Origin: Hyphomicrobiales bacterium
Lineage (GTDB): Bacteria; Pseudomonadota; Alphaproteobacteria; Rhizobiales; Xanthobacteraceae
Direction of reading: 5' to 3'
DNA length: 64,000 nucleotides
NCBI GenBank assembly: GCA_017305715.1
Contig: JAFKKG010000008.1
Coordinates: 124,001-188,000 of the forward strand
In this document: positions 1-8,198 of the stretch, one piece after another
Layout of the letters: each line of letters begins with the position of its first letter
How positions within the stretch are numbered: position 1 is the first letter of the stretch
The notes under the pieces: generated by a model
Databases searched by the model: none
Told to the model about the DNA's origin: nothing
Seen by the model: the letters and a program-made list of their open reading frames with translations, nothing else
Translations under genes and position numbers: made by a program

Positions 1-2
1 CG

Positions 3-683
3 TTCGTCTACACCAGCACCACCAGCGTGTTCGGCGACGCGCTGGTGCCGCCGCCGGACGAGCCGGCTGCCTGGGTGACGGAGGACGTCGTCCCGGTGCC
101 GAAAAACATCTACGGCGTCACCAAGGCGGCGGCCGAGGATCTGTGCCAGTTGTTTTCGCGCAACCGTTCCCTGCCCGCGGTCGTCTTGCGCACCTCGCGC
201 TTTTTTCCCGAGGAGGACGACAATCGCGCCGTCCGCGAAGGTTTTGCGGACGCCAACACCAAGGCCAACGAGTTTCTCTATCGCCGGGTCGATCTCGAGG
301 ATGTGGTGAGCGCGCATCTCGTCGCCATCAGCCACGCGCCATCTGCGGGCTTTGCAAAATACATCATCAGCGCCACGACGCCGTTCTCGCATGGGGACGT
401 CGCGGAATTGCGCCGCGGCGTCACGCTTGTGCTGCGACGCTACCTGCCCGATTTTGAACTGGAATATGCCCGGCGCGGCTGGCGCATGATCTCCGGCATC
501 GACCGGGTTTACGTCAACGACCGAGCGCGCGCCGAGCTCGGCTGGCGGCCGCGCCACGATTTCCGCGCCCTGCTGGCGCGGCTGCAGGCCGATGACGACA
601 TCCGCAGCCCGCTTGCGCGCGCCGTCGGCAGCAAGGGCTATCACGACCGGACTTTCCGCGACGGCCCCTATCCGCTGGAGTGA
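3..683 (+). CDS. NAD-dependent epimerase/dehydratase, 5' end missing
   Basis: Carboxy-terminal 226 residues of an extended short-chain dehydrogenase/epimerase; the start lies left of the window. The visible part opens with a TSTTSVFGD-like strand and soon has YGVTK, the Tyr-xxx-Lys catalytic pair of the family. The later segments (VVLRTSRFFPE, then VDLEDVVSAHL) match the substrate-binding half of sugar-nucleotide epimerases. The Rossmann GxxGxxG motif is outside the window, so cofactor type is inferred from the family. The substrate cannot be told. A 1 kb repeat-rich gap follows, so no operon partner is visible downstream. Confidence 0.85.
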   Translation, partial: FVYTSTTSVFGDALVPPPDEPAAWVTEDVVPVPKNIYGVTKAAAEDLCQLFSRNRSLPAVVLRTSRFFPEEDDNRAVREGFADANTKANEFLYRRVDLEDVVSAHLVAISHAPSAGFAKYIISATTPFSHGDVAELRRGVTLVLRRYLPDFELEYARRGWRMISGIDRVYVNDRARAELGWRPRHDFRALLARLQADDDIRSPLARAVGSKGYHDRTFRDGPYPLE

Positions 684-870
684 ACGCCGCGCCGGCATTC
701 GCCCGTCTTCTGAATTGAAAATTGAAGGCGTTTCGTGTAAATTCTCCTGCAACGACCTCTGCACGACCGAATCAAAACGCTGCCCAATTCCGGGCGGCGT
801 TTTTATTTGGCACCCTCGCCTCATGCGTTCCAATTCAAATTTCAAACAACAGAACGATTTCAGTTCAACA

Positions 871-952
871 CCCGTCATTGCGAGCGCAGCGAAGCAATCC
901 ATCTATCCGCTTGCCGAGGCGTGGATTGCTTCGCTGCGCTTGCAATGACGGG
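871..952. repeat. Short palindromic intergenic repeat (CATTGCGAGCGCAGCG type)
   Basis: The arms CCCGTCATTGCGAGCGCAGC and, near the right end, its inverse ending in CAATGACGGG form a long inverted repeat around a non-matching centre. Both arms also carry GAAGCAATCCA/TGGATTGCTTC. This is the familiar REP-like element of Bradyrhizobium-type genomes. It lies about 110 bp before the long repeat; a different palindrome precedes the second copy of the long repeat at a similar distance. Confidence 0.8.
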
Positions 953-1060
953 GCAAGGTATCGGATCCAGCGGTCGAACACCGGGAGGATGCGAGTCAGC
1001 GTTCTCGCGACGCATTGCGCCCGGAGTTTTTCATTTCGTTGTCCCTCTCCTAAACAGAGG

Positions 1061-1511
1061 GCGCAGGGAATGCCGGATGCGCGCTGCACCCGCGGTCTCA
1101 TGTGCAATGTGCACGAAGAAATGCGCACATGAGCATACAGGGCAGCGGAGAACATCCGACATTCCCTGCGCGATGGCTTTACGGCTTATAACGTGCTCTC
1201 CCCGGAGAACGGCTCTTTTGCCTCCGTTGCGCCCTGGGAAGTCAGACGCCTCCCAGGTGCATCGACGCCAGCAACGCGGCGTCAGGACCACACGTCTTTG
1301 CCGTACGCTTTGGCCGCGCGCGTCAGGCGACAACCTCCACGTCCACCGCTCCCCGCCCAACGTCCGTGACGACGGCCGACGCCCTTCTGACCAGGGCGGG
1401 ATGGGCAAAGTCGTAGCCCTGATTTGCCATTTCTGAAAAGCAAAATATTTTTAATTTTGGGGCTTGACACGACTTCCGTAAATCGGAAGTGATGATTTGC
1501 CCGTCGGGCCA
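1061..1511 (+). repeat. Long structured dispersed repeat, copy A
   Basis: About 450 bp, roughly 93% identical by eye to 48034-48481, same orientation. It opens with a near-continuous long hairpin: outer stem 1061-1079 with 1153-1171 (one mismatch), middle stem 1082-1087 with 1142-1147, inner stem CTCATGTGC 1097-1105 with 1125-1133. A second stem is CCTGGGA (1233-1239) with 1251-1257. A third is CTTCCG (1473-1478) with CGGAAG (1484-1489). The third stem keeps pairing in copy B through a C-to-T change that gives a G-U pair. It could be a non-autonomous mobile repeat or a transcribed structured RNA. Confidence 0.8.
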
Positions 1512-1727
1512 GCGTGCCGCCCTCGCCCCACTACGGTGCCGCCAGCGCAGGGCGGGTTCACTTTGGGACTACGGCGCCAGTGCCGCTCAGTTAACGATGG
1601 CTCAATTAAATGAGCCGCACCGTCATCCGGACATCAACCAAACGGCCCGCGCCGAATCCGTTGAAAATGACCCGGATCTTCCCGCAGCGCGTTTGTGCCT
1701 TCAAATCGATTTCGATACACATGCATC

Positions 1728-2783
1728 ATGGTCATTGACGAGCGGATACGCCTCCTGATCCCGAGAATCCTGGCCTTCGCCGTGATCAGCGCGGCGATCG
1801 GAGCCGGTTACGGATATGAGACGTCGTTTGCCACTGCCGCCGGACTGCGGGGCCTGGTCCGCGGCGCCCTGACCGGTGCGCTCATTGGCGCCGCCGTGAG
1901 TTCGCTCGTCGCCTTTGTCCTGGAGGCGCCCGGTGCGCGACTCGCTCGGGCATCGTTTATGGTCACCGTCGCGGTTCGCTCCCTCGTCTATCTCGTGATT
2001 TTCCTGGCGGCCATCGCCGTCGGGCAACTCATCGTGCCCAACCATCCGCTGGACCGCGCCGTGAACATCTCTCGCGACGACATCCTGTTTTGCTTCGGAG
2101 CCACCATCGTCGTCAGTTTCCTGTTCGAGGTGAACAGCCTGCTGGGTCCGAACGTACTCCTGTCTTTCGTAACCGGACGATATCACCGCCCTCAGGTCGA
2201 GCAGCGTGTATTCCTGATCATGGACATGAAAAACTCGACCGCGGCCGCCGAACGATTGGGCGAGGTTGACTTTCATCGGCTGGTCAATCGCCTGGTGTCC
2301 GATCTGACCGGGCCGATCGTGTTGCGCGAGGGGGAGATACACAAATATGTCGGCGACGAACTGATCGCGACCTGGCCGCTTGCGACAGGGCTAAAGAATG
2401 CGGCGTGCGTGCGCGCCTGCTTCATGGCGCTCGCGCGACTGGTCGAGCATGGCGCGGAATATGAGCGCGAGTTCGGCGCGGCGGCGCAGGTTCGTGCCAG
2501 CCTGCATTGCGGGCCGGTGGTGGTGGGCGAAATGGGATCGGTCAAGAAGGAGATCGCGATGCTGGGGGATACGCTCAACACCGCGGCACGTCTGGTCGAT
2601 GCCTGCCGCGACAGCGGCGAATCCGTCGTCGCCTCGGTCAGCCTGCTCGACCAGCTTGAGCTCCCGCCCAACGTCATAGCGCGGCCACTGGGCCTCATCC
2701 GGCTGCGGGGCAAGGAACAGGCCATCGACCTTTGCGCACTGGACCAGGCGACGTCTGACCGAAAACCCGTCCCGCATGCTTGA
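1728..2783 (+). CDS. Membrane-anchored class III adenylate/guanylate cyclase
   Basis: A 351-residue protein with about 140 residues of hydrophobic segments (four or five membrane helices) followed by a class III nucleotide cyclase domain. Metal-binding aspartates are visible at D166 (in FLIMDMKNST) and D210 (in YVGDE). The transition-state pair is N284 and R288 in DTLNTAARL, so the domain should be active. It would make cAMP or cGMP at the inner face of the membrane. The ATG at 1728 is chosen over one 33 bp upstream because the protein then begins just before the first helix. It stands alone, with no receptor or effector gene beside it. Cyclic-nucleotide choice (A versus G) cannot be settled by eye. 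Confidence 0.88.
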   Translation: MVIDERIRLLIPRILAFAVISAAIGAGYGYETSFATAAGLRGLVRGALTGALIGAAVSSLVAFVLEAPGARLARASFMVTVAVRSLVYLVIFLAAIAVGQLIVPNHPLDRAVNISRDDILFCFGATIVVSFLFEVNSLLGPNVLLSFVTGRYHRPQVEQRVFLIMDMKNSTAAAERLGEVDFHRLVNRLVSDLTGPIVLREGEIHKYVGDELIATWPLATGLKNAACVRACFMALARLVEHGAEYEREFGAAAQVRASLHCGPVVVGEMGSVKKEIAMLGDTLNTAARLVDACRDSGESVVASVSLLDQLELPPNVIARPLGLIRLRGKEQAIDLCALDQATSDRKPVPHA

Positions 2784-3019
2784 GCGCACCATGCCGTTTC
2801 CCCGCTCTTTCCGTCACTTGCTGCGGCTAGGTCCTTGAGGCCGCGACCCTGTGCCAGGCAATCCTATTCTCCTTGACAGGGATTGCGAATGCGCGGATTC
2901 TTGACGCTATAACCGATAGGCAATTGATAGCGACGCTGCCCGAACCTCGGCGGTCCGATTTTGCCGGCCGCCCTCCGGGAAAACATTTTTGATCGATGGA
3001 AGCTTTTACGGAGGTGCCC

Positions 3020-4615
3020 ATGCGTGCACTCGCCTTGAGGACCGTCTCACTTTTCGCCCTGGCCGCGGGTTTGTTCACCGGACCCGCCGCGCGCGCCGAC
3101 GACGGCACCGACGAGCAGTTCGGCAAGGTTCATTTCCAAACATCGTGCAACGAGGTGGCGCAACGCCGCTTCGATCGCGGGATGCGCTATCAGCACTCGT
3201 TCTGGTATGGACCCGCGAGAGAGATCTTCGAAGAGACGCTCAAGGCCGATCCGGAATGCGCGATCGCCTATTGGGGCATTGCCCTCAGCCTGCTGTCGAA
3301 TCCGCATTTCCCCGCACCGAAGGAGAACGTCGTCGAAGGTCTGGCAGCCTTGCAAAAGGCCAAGACGGTCGGCGCCAAGAGCGAACGCGAGCGCGACTAT
3401 ATCGACGCGCTGCTCGCTTTCTACTCGGGCGACGAGAAGACGACGTTCGGCCAGCGCGTTCAAGCCTACCTCAAGGCCGCGGAAACCGTCGCAGCGCGCT
3501 ATCCTGATGATGACGAGGCGCAGATCGCCTACGCCATCACCCTGAATGTCGCGGCATCACCCAATGACAAGACCTATGCCAACCAGCTCAAGGGAACGGC
3601 CATCCTGGAGCCGATCTTCAAGCGGCAGCCGCGTCATCCGGGCGTCGCGCATTACCTCATTCACCTCTACGACTACCCGCCGATCGCGGAAAAGGGCCTC
3701 GATGCCGCCATGCGATACGCCGAGATCGCGCCCGCGGCGCCGCACGCCCTGCATATGCCTTCGCACATCTTCACCCGCGTCGGCTATTGGAAGGAATCGA
3801 TCGCGGCGAACAGCCGTTCGGCAAAGGCCGCACGAGAAGGCAAGGAGTTCCACGAGCAGCTGCATGCCGAGGACTACATGGTCTACGCCCTCCTTCAACT
3901 GGCGCAGGACAAGGAGGCCCGCGCGGTTATCGAGGACATGATCGCAACCAAGGGCTATCCCGCGAACTACCGCACCGGCTTCTACGCGATAGCGGCGAGC
4001 CAGGCGCGCTATGTGGTCGAGCGCGGCGATTGGACGGGCGCGGCCGCATTGAAGGTCGAGCCAACCAGGTTCGCCTATGTCGACGCGATCACCCACTTTG
4101 CGCGCGCGCTTGGCGCGGCGCGCTCGGGCGAGCCCGATGCGGCGCAGGCCGACATCGCAAAGCTTGCGGAATTGCGCGACAGGCTGCGACAGGACAAGGA
4201 CGCCTATTGGGCCGAGATCGTCGACATCCAGCGGCAGGTCGCTGCCGCCTGGCTGCTCAACGCACAGAGCAAGCATGCCGAAGCGCTGGATGCCATGCGC
4301 GCCGCAGCGGACGCCGAAGACAAGACGGAGAAGTCCGTTGTCACGCCGGGACCGCTCGCCCCTGCCCGCGAGCTTTACGGCACCATGCTGCTCGAACGGG
4401 GCATGGCAACCGAAGCGCTTGCCGCGTTCGAGGCCACGCTACGCAAGGAGCCGAACCGCTTTGGTGCAACCATCGGCGCCGCGCAGGCCGCCGACAGAGC
4501 GGGCGACCCGGCGAAGGCGCGGCAGTATTACGCCAAGGTCCTCGAGTTGGCTGGAAATGGCGACCCATCCCGGCAGGAACTCGCGGCGGCGCGGACCTTC
4601 ATGGCCAGGAATTAG
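3020..4615 (+). CDS. Secreted tetratricopeptide-repeat protein
   Basis: 531 residues starting with a clear signal peptide (MRALALRTVSLFALAAGL, cleavage near ARA-DD). The rest is helical repeats: blocks such as ARELYGTMLLERG and ATEALAAFEATL show the TPR spacing of small and large residues. An N-terminal block has CNEVAQRRFDRGMRYQHSF and ALKADPECAIAYWGIALS, typical of a widespread uncharacterised proteobacterial family. The start at 3020 has GGAGG eight bases upstream; an in-frame ATG 24 bp earlier lacks one. The next gene starts 11 bp downstream, so the two are probably co-transcribed. Function unknown; a periplasmic scaffold role is inferred only. Confidence 0.85.
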   Translation: MRALALRTVSLFALAAGLFTGPAARADDGTDEQFGKVHFQTSCNEVAQRRFDRGMRYQHSFWYGPAREIFEETLKADPECAIAYWGIALSLLSNPHFPAPKENVVEGLAALQKAKTVGAKSERERDYIDALLAFYSGDEKTTFGQRVQAYLKAAETVAARYPDDDEAQIAYAITLNVAASPNDKTYANQLKGTAILEPIFKRQPRHPGVAHYLIHLYDYPPIAEKGLDAAMRYAEIAPAAPHALHMPSHIFTRVGYWKESIAANSRSAKAAREGKEFHEQLHAEDYMVYALLQLAQDKEARAVIEDMIATKGYPANYRTGFYAIAASQARYVVERGDWTGAAALKVEPTRFAYVDAITHFARALGAARSGEPDAAQADIAKLAELRDRLRQDKDAYWAEIVDIQRQVAAAWLLNAQSKHAEALDAMRAAADAEDKTEKSVVTPGPLAPARELYGTMLLERGMATEALAAFEATLRKEPNRFGATIGAAQAADRAGDPAKARQYYAKVLELAGNGDPSRQELAAARTFMARN

Positions 4616-4626
4616 GCGTTGCGCAC

Positions 4627-5205
4627 ATGCGCCTGACGGGCAGAACCTTTGCAATCGTCGTGAGCGCCGCGCTCGCTTGCGCAGCAGCGATCGCGGTTGC
4701 GGCGGTTCGCTCCAGCGATGGTTCAAGCGAGAGCGCCCCGCGCGCGTTCCAACCCGTGTGGACTGAAGCGAACTGGCCCTTTCCTGTTGACCCCTGGGGC
4801 AAGGGTAAGGCGTTCCGCTGCAAGGCGGCCGATTGCGGCGGCGAAGTCCAGCTTTACGTTCGCGCCAAGCTGGGCTTTTGCAACTGCGCCACCGGCATCG
4901 CCGACGATACGGACCTCGAACAAATGGGCGATCTGGCGATGATCGGCGGCCAGGCGAAACCCATCGGCGCCGGCCGGCCGATCACCGTGGGCATCATGCA
5001 GGGCCGCGCCCGGGCCTATGGCGTCAGCGGCGCTCCAGGCCAGAGCCAGAGCGCGATCTCGCTCGCCTACAACCAGCGGTGCGACATGGTGGCGGCGACG
5101 GTCTTGCTGCAGCATGGCGCGCCTGCGTCGGTCGAGCCGGCCGTGCTGGCGTTCCTGAACAGCGACGTCATGCTGAAATGGGCCGAGATCACCCTCGGGC
5201 TCTGA
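4627..5205 (+). CDS. Secreted or membrane-anchored hypothetical protein with cysteines
   Basis: 192 residues. The N-terminus (MRLTGRTFAIVVSAALACAAAIAVAAV) is a signal peptide or anchor. The mature part has CKAADCGGE and GFCNCATG, four cysteines that could form disulphides or bind a metal, and a further cysteine in YNQRCDM. It lies 11 bp after the TPR gene on the same strand and is probably translated from the same mRNA. I do not recognise the family. Its stop lies 28 bp from the stop of the convergent peptidase gene. Confidence 0.75.
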   Translation: MRLTGRTFAIVVSAALACAAAIAVAAVRSSDGSSESAPRAFQPVWTEANWPFPVDPWGKGKAFRCKAADCGGEVQLYVRAKLGFCNCATGIADDTDLEQMGDLAMIGGQAKPIGAGRPITVGIMQGRARAYGVSGAPGQSQSAISLAYNQRCDMVAATVLLQHGAPASVEPAVLAFLNSDVMLKWAEITLGL

Positions 5206-5233
5206 GCGGCCCAAGCGTGCCTTTGCCATCCCT

Positions 5234-6637
5234 CTACTTCGGCGCCTCCGCGAATGCCGCCAGGATCCGCGCCCAGGAGCGGATGCCCTTGTGAAAACTC
5301 TTGAGGTCATACTTCTCGTTCGGCGAGTGGATGTTGTCGTCGTCGAGGCCGAAGCCGACCAGCACGGTATCGAGCCCGAGCGTGCGCTTGAAATCCGCCA
5401 CGATCGGGATCGAGGCACCGGAGCCGATCAAGAGCGCTTCCTTGCCCCATTCATCGGTCAGCGCCTGCTTGGCGGCGGCGAGCGGCTTCATGTTCCAGTC
5501 GAGCGCAATCGCCGGGGCGCTGGAGTGATCGACGAATTCGGCCTTGCAATCGCCGGGGAGCCGCGACGTCACATAATCGCGAAAGGCCTTGCGGATTTTC
5601 TCCGGGTCCTGTCCCTCGACCAGGCGGAACGAGATTTTTGCCGAGGCCTCCGCCGCGATGACCGTCTTGGAGCCTTCGCCGGTGTAGCCGCCGACGATGC
5701 CATTGATGTCGCAGGTCGGGCGCGAGGACACCTGCTCGATCAGCAGGCGGTCCTTTTCACCGGCCGGAATGGAAAGGCCGATCGGTTTCAGGAATGATTC
5801 CGGCGTGAGGTTGAGATTCTTCCACTGCGCCAGGATTTCCGGCGGCAGATCCTTCACGCCGTCATAGAAGCCGGGAATGGTGATGTGGCCGTTGTCGTCG
5901 TGCAGGCCACCGAGAATCCGCGTCAGCACCCGGATCGGGTTTTGCGCGCCGCCGCCGAAGATGCCGGAATGCAGATCGCGGTTGGCGGCCTTGATCTTGA
6001 CCTCGTCATAGACGAGCCCGCGCAGCGCGGTGGTGATCGCCGGGGTGTTCTGGTCCCACATGCTGGTGTCGCAGACGAGGGCAAAATCCGCCTTCAGGTC
6101 GGACTTGTTGCTTTCGAGGAAGGGGACGAAATTCTTCGAGCCGACTTCCTCCTCGCCCTCGATCACGATGGTGATGTCGACCGGCAGCGATCCCGTCACC
6201 GATTTCCACGCGCGGCAGGCCTCGACGAAGGTCATCAATTGCCCCTTGTCGTCCTCGGCGCCGCGCGCGACGATGATCTTGCGGCCATCGGCATGGTCGG
6301 TCACGGCGGGTTCGAACGGCGGACGGTGCCACAGGTTCAGCGGGTCGACCGGCTGCACGTCGTAGTGACCGTAGAACAGCACATGCGGCCGCCCGCCGCT
6401 GCCGCCATTGGCTTTGGCGACGATGGCCGGATGACCCGCCGTCGGCCGCACCTCCGCTGTGAAGCCGAGCGTCGCGATGTCCCTGGCCAGATGATCGGCG
6501 GCGGCCTTGCAGTCGCCGGTGAAGGCCGGATCGGCCGAGATCGACTTGATCCGCAACAGGGCAAACAGCCGTTCGAGAGAATTGTCGAAATCGGCATCGA
6601 TGCGGTCGAGGACCGGCTGAAGATTTGCGTTGGCCAT
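5234..6637 (-). CDS. M20 family metallopeptidase (dipeptidase)
   Basis: 467 residues, full length for the M20 dipeptidase/CNDP group. The two-zinc site is visible in order: His and Asp in FYGHYDVQP, Asp in ARGAEDDKGQ, catalytic and bridging Glu pair in VIEGEEEVGS, Asp in LVCDTSMWD, and a C-terminal His in NIHSPNEKY. It should hydrolyse dipeptides or related amide substrates in the cytoplasm; no signal peptide is present. GGGGAA lies upstream of the ATG at 6637. The gene behind it on the same strand ends 12 bp away, so they may form a pair, although the functions are not obviously linked. Confidence 0.9.
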   Translation of the reverse strand: MANANLQPVLDRIDADFDNSLERLFALLRIKSISADPAFTGDCKAAADHLARDIATLGFTAEVRPTAGHPAIVAKANGGSGGRPHVLFYGHYDVQPVDPLNLWHRPPFEPAVTDHADGRKIIVARGAEDDKGQLMTFVEACRAWKSVTGSLPVDITIVIEGEEEVGSKNFVPFLESNKSDLKADFALVCDTSMWDQNTPAITTALRGLVYDEVKIKAANRDLHSGIFGGGAQNPIRVLTRILGGLHDDNGHITIPGFYDGVKDLPPEILAQWKNLNLTPESFLKPIGLSIPAGEKDRLLIEQVSSRPTCDINGIVGGYTGEGSKTVIAAEASAKISFRLVEGQDPEKIRKAFRDYVTSRLPGDCKAEFVDHSSAPAIALDWNMKPLAAAKQALTDEWGKEALLIGSGASIPIVADFKRTLGLDTVLVGFGLDDDNIHSPNEKYDLKSFHKGIRSWARILAAFAEAPK

Positions 6638-6649
6638 CGCGTGTTTCCC

Positions 6650-7972
6650 CTAATTGTGGGCGGTGGTGTTGGCGTGGATTTGTAGCCCGCTTGTGGCTTC
6701 AGGCAAAGCGGCGGCAGCACCGGCCGGCGCCGGATCCAGGATGTGCCAGACCAGCCCCGCCGTCAGCAGCGCGGTCGCGGCGAGATTGTTGCCATAGGCC
6801 TGCAAATCGTTCGGAAACACCGGCAGCGACAGCAACAGCAGCAAACCCGCAACGGCCAGCAGCGCCCAGGTGGCGGCCTTGACCGCGGGCCGCGGATCAT
6901 AGGCCGCGCGGTGCATCAGGACCGTCATCGGGAAGAACAGCCACAGGAAATAATATTGGCGCGCCAGCGGCGACGCCACCGTCATCAGGCAGAACAGGAT
7001 GCCGATTTCCTCGGCGTCCGATTTTTCCGTTCGGCGCGAGGCCGGCGGCATCACCGCGAGATAGCCGAGGCCGATCAGGAGCGACACCGCGAGCACGATC
7101 AGGTTCGCCGTCTTGAAATCGACGTCGACGATATTCATGGTGCGCACGGGTTTCGACGGATCGTCCTGATTGTAATTCACCGGCCGCGTCAGGCGGTGCG
7201 TCACCGCGATGATGGACTGGTTGACCCAGCACCAGTTCTGCTCGTCGCGCTGGCCGAACCCTTTCTCCGAGCTCGAACCGACCATGCCCTGGTACCAGTT
7301 CTTCAGTTCCGTGACATTGTGCTGAAAGCCGCGAAACGGCGCCGGCAGCACGAACAGGAACACGACGAGGAATACCAGCATGCTGGCGGCAGAAGCCCAC
7401 TGCCGGCGCCAGATCAGATAGGGGAACACCGCGACCGGAAACACCTTGATGGCGGTCGCGAGCGCGAACATGCCGCCCGCCATCCAGCCACGCCGATCGC
7501 GCAGCAGCCAGAAGCCGTACAGCATCAGGGCCAGCAAAACGAGATTCGGCTGCCCGAGATCGAACATGTCGAACACAAAGGTGACGGTGACGAAGCCCGG
7601 TAGCGCTTCCAGCCAAGGACCGGGCTTGTGTCCCGACCCCGCCATCGCGTGCGAGTACTGCGCCGTCATCCACCACGCGACGATGTTGAGGAATGACAGG
7701 CAGAGATAGAGCGGGATCTTGCCGAAGTAACTCGGGATCGCCAGCAGCAGCGCCGACAGCGGTGGATAGATGAAGTCGAAATAGGTGGCGGGATTGTCGG
7801 GATAGAGGCTCTTGCCTTGCAGCACCTGCTGGCCGGCCCAGAACCACAGCGGATAATCCTTGGTCTTGCCGTTGCCCCAGATTTCCGGGACCAGCACGTC
7901 CGCGGTCAAGGCGATGCAGCAGAGCAGGAACAGGATATCGAGCGGCGCTCGCAACGACGGATATCTCAGCAC
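6650..7972 (-). CDS. GT87-type (DUF2029) polytopic membrane glycosyltransferase
   Basis: 440 residues with about ten hydrophobic segments spread over the whole length. The N-terminal stretch LFLLCCIALTADVLVPEIW and the following loop with DYPLWFWAGQQVLQGKSLYP and the FDFIYPPLSALLLA segment match the glycosyltransferase family 87 pattern (polyprenyl-phosphate-sugar-dependent mannosyltransferases of the PimE type). The start is GTG. The acceptor is unknown. It lies 12 bp upstream of the M20 dipeptidase and is read into it. Confidence 0.75.
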   Translation of the reverse strand: MLRYPSLRAPLDILFLLCCIALTADVLVPEIWGNGKTKDYPLWFWAGQQVLQGKSLYPDNPATYFDFIYPPLSALLLAIPSYFGKIPLYLCLSFLNIVAWWMTAQYSHAMAGSGHKPGPWLEALPGFVTVTFVFDMFDLGQPNLVLLALMLYGFWLLRDRRGWMAGGMFALATAIKVFPVAVFPYLIWRRQWASAASMLVFLVVFLFVLPAPFRGFQHNVTELKNWYQGMVGSSSEKGFGQRDEQNWCWVNQSIIAVTHRLTRPVNYNQDDPSKPVRTMNIVDVDFKTANLIVLAVSLLIGLGYLAVMPPASRRTEKSDAEEIGILFCLMTVASPLARQYYFLWLFFPMTVLMHRAAYDPRPAVKAATWALLAVAGLLLLLSLPVFPNDLQAYGNNLAATALLTAGLVWHILDPAPAGAAAALPEATSGLQIHANTTAHN

Positions 7973-8057
7973 GCGCCCGTTCCGGAAGTCAGAGGGAGAT
8001 CACGCCAAGAATCAAAGTATGACGATTTCGAGTTGAATGGGTGCGGCCGCACCCGCC

Positions 8058-8184
8058 ACCTCGCCCCGCTTGCGGGGAGAGGTCGACGCGAAGCGTCGGG
8101 TGAGGGGCTACAGGTCCTTCGACAATCTTTGCTCGGGGACAGGCCCCTCACCCCAACCCTCTCCCCGCAAGCGCGGGGCGAGGG
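8058..8184. repeat. Palindromic repeat, unit pair of the GGGGAGAGG / GGGTGAGGGG family
   Basis: Two inverted copies of one unit: a small hairpin built on CCCCGCTTGCGGGGAGAGG, a spacer hairpin, then GGGTGAGGGG. The right half repeats the same unit on the other strand. The same family sits in frame inside dnaE2 (52750-52871) and, in a variant form, imuB (56958-57059). Here it is intergenic, between the HerA-like gene and the GT87 gene, both on the minus strand. Confidence 0.85.
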
Positions 8185-8198
8185 AGAACTACCACTCA

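Larger units (their letters stand above)
684..1727. other. 1 kb intergenic region made mostly of repeats
   Basis: No convincing gene here. It holds a short palindromic repeat (871-952) and a long structured repeat (1061-1511) that recurs at 48034-48481. The open frames across the long repeat exist on both strands and recur in the second copy, as expected of repeat DNA rather than a gene. About 215 bases after the repeat lead to the cyclase gene and show nothing I can name. Confidence 0.7.

Noticed and set aside
1031-1436. Several overlapping reading frames of 90-210 codons on both strands across the long repeat, repeated at 47758-48453
   Set aside because: They recur only because the repeat recurs, have no family signature or ribosome binding site, and the DNA shows stem-preserving changes instead of codon-position bias.
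3787-4626. Long plus-strand frame running into the 192-residue gene
   Set aside because: It lies in the shadow of the TPR gene and its sequence is Arg/Gly/Ala-rich in the way of an off-frame reading. The real start is the ATG at 4627 with a signal peptide.
5885-6685. Long frames antisense to the M20 dipeptidase and to several other genes (for example near 7800-10100 and 53200-54870)
   Set aside because: Typical of high-GC DNA; rich in Arg/His/Gly/Asp without any domain, opposite clearly recognisable proteins.
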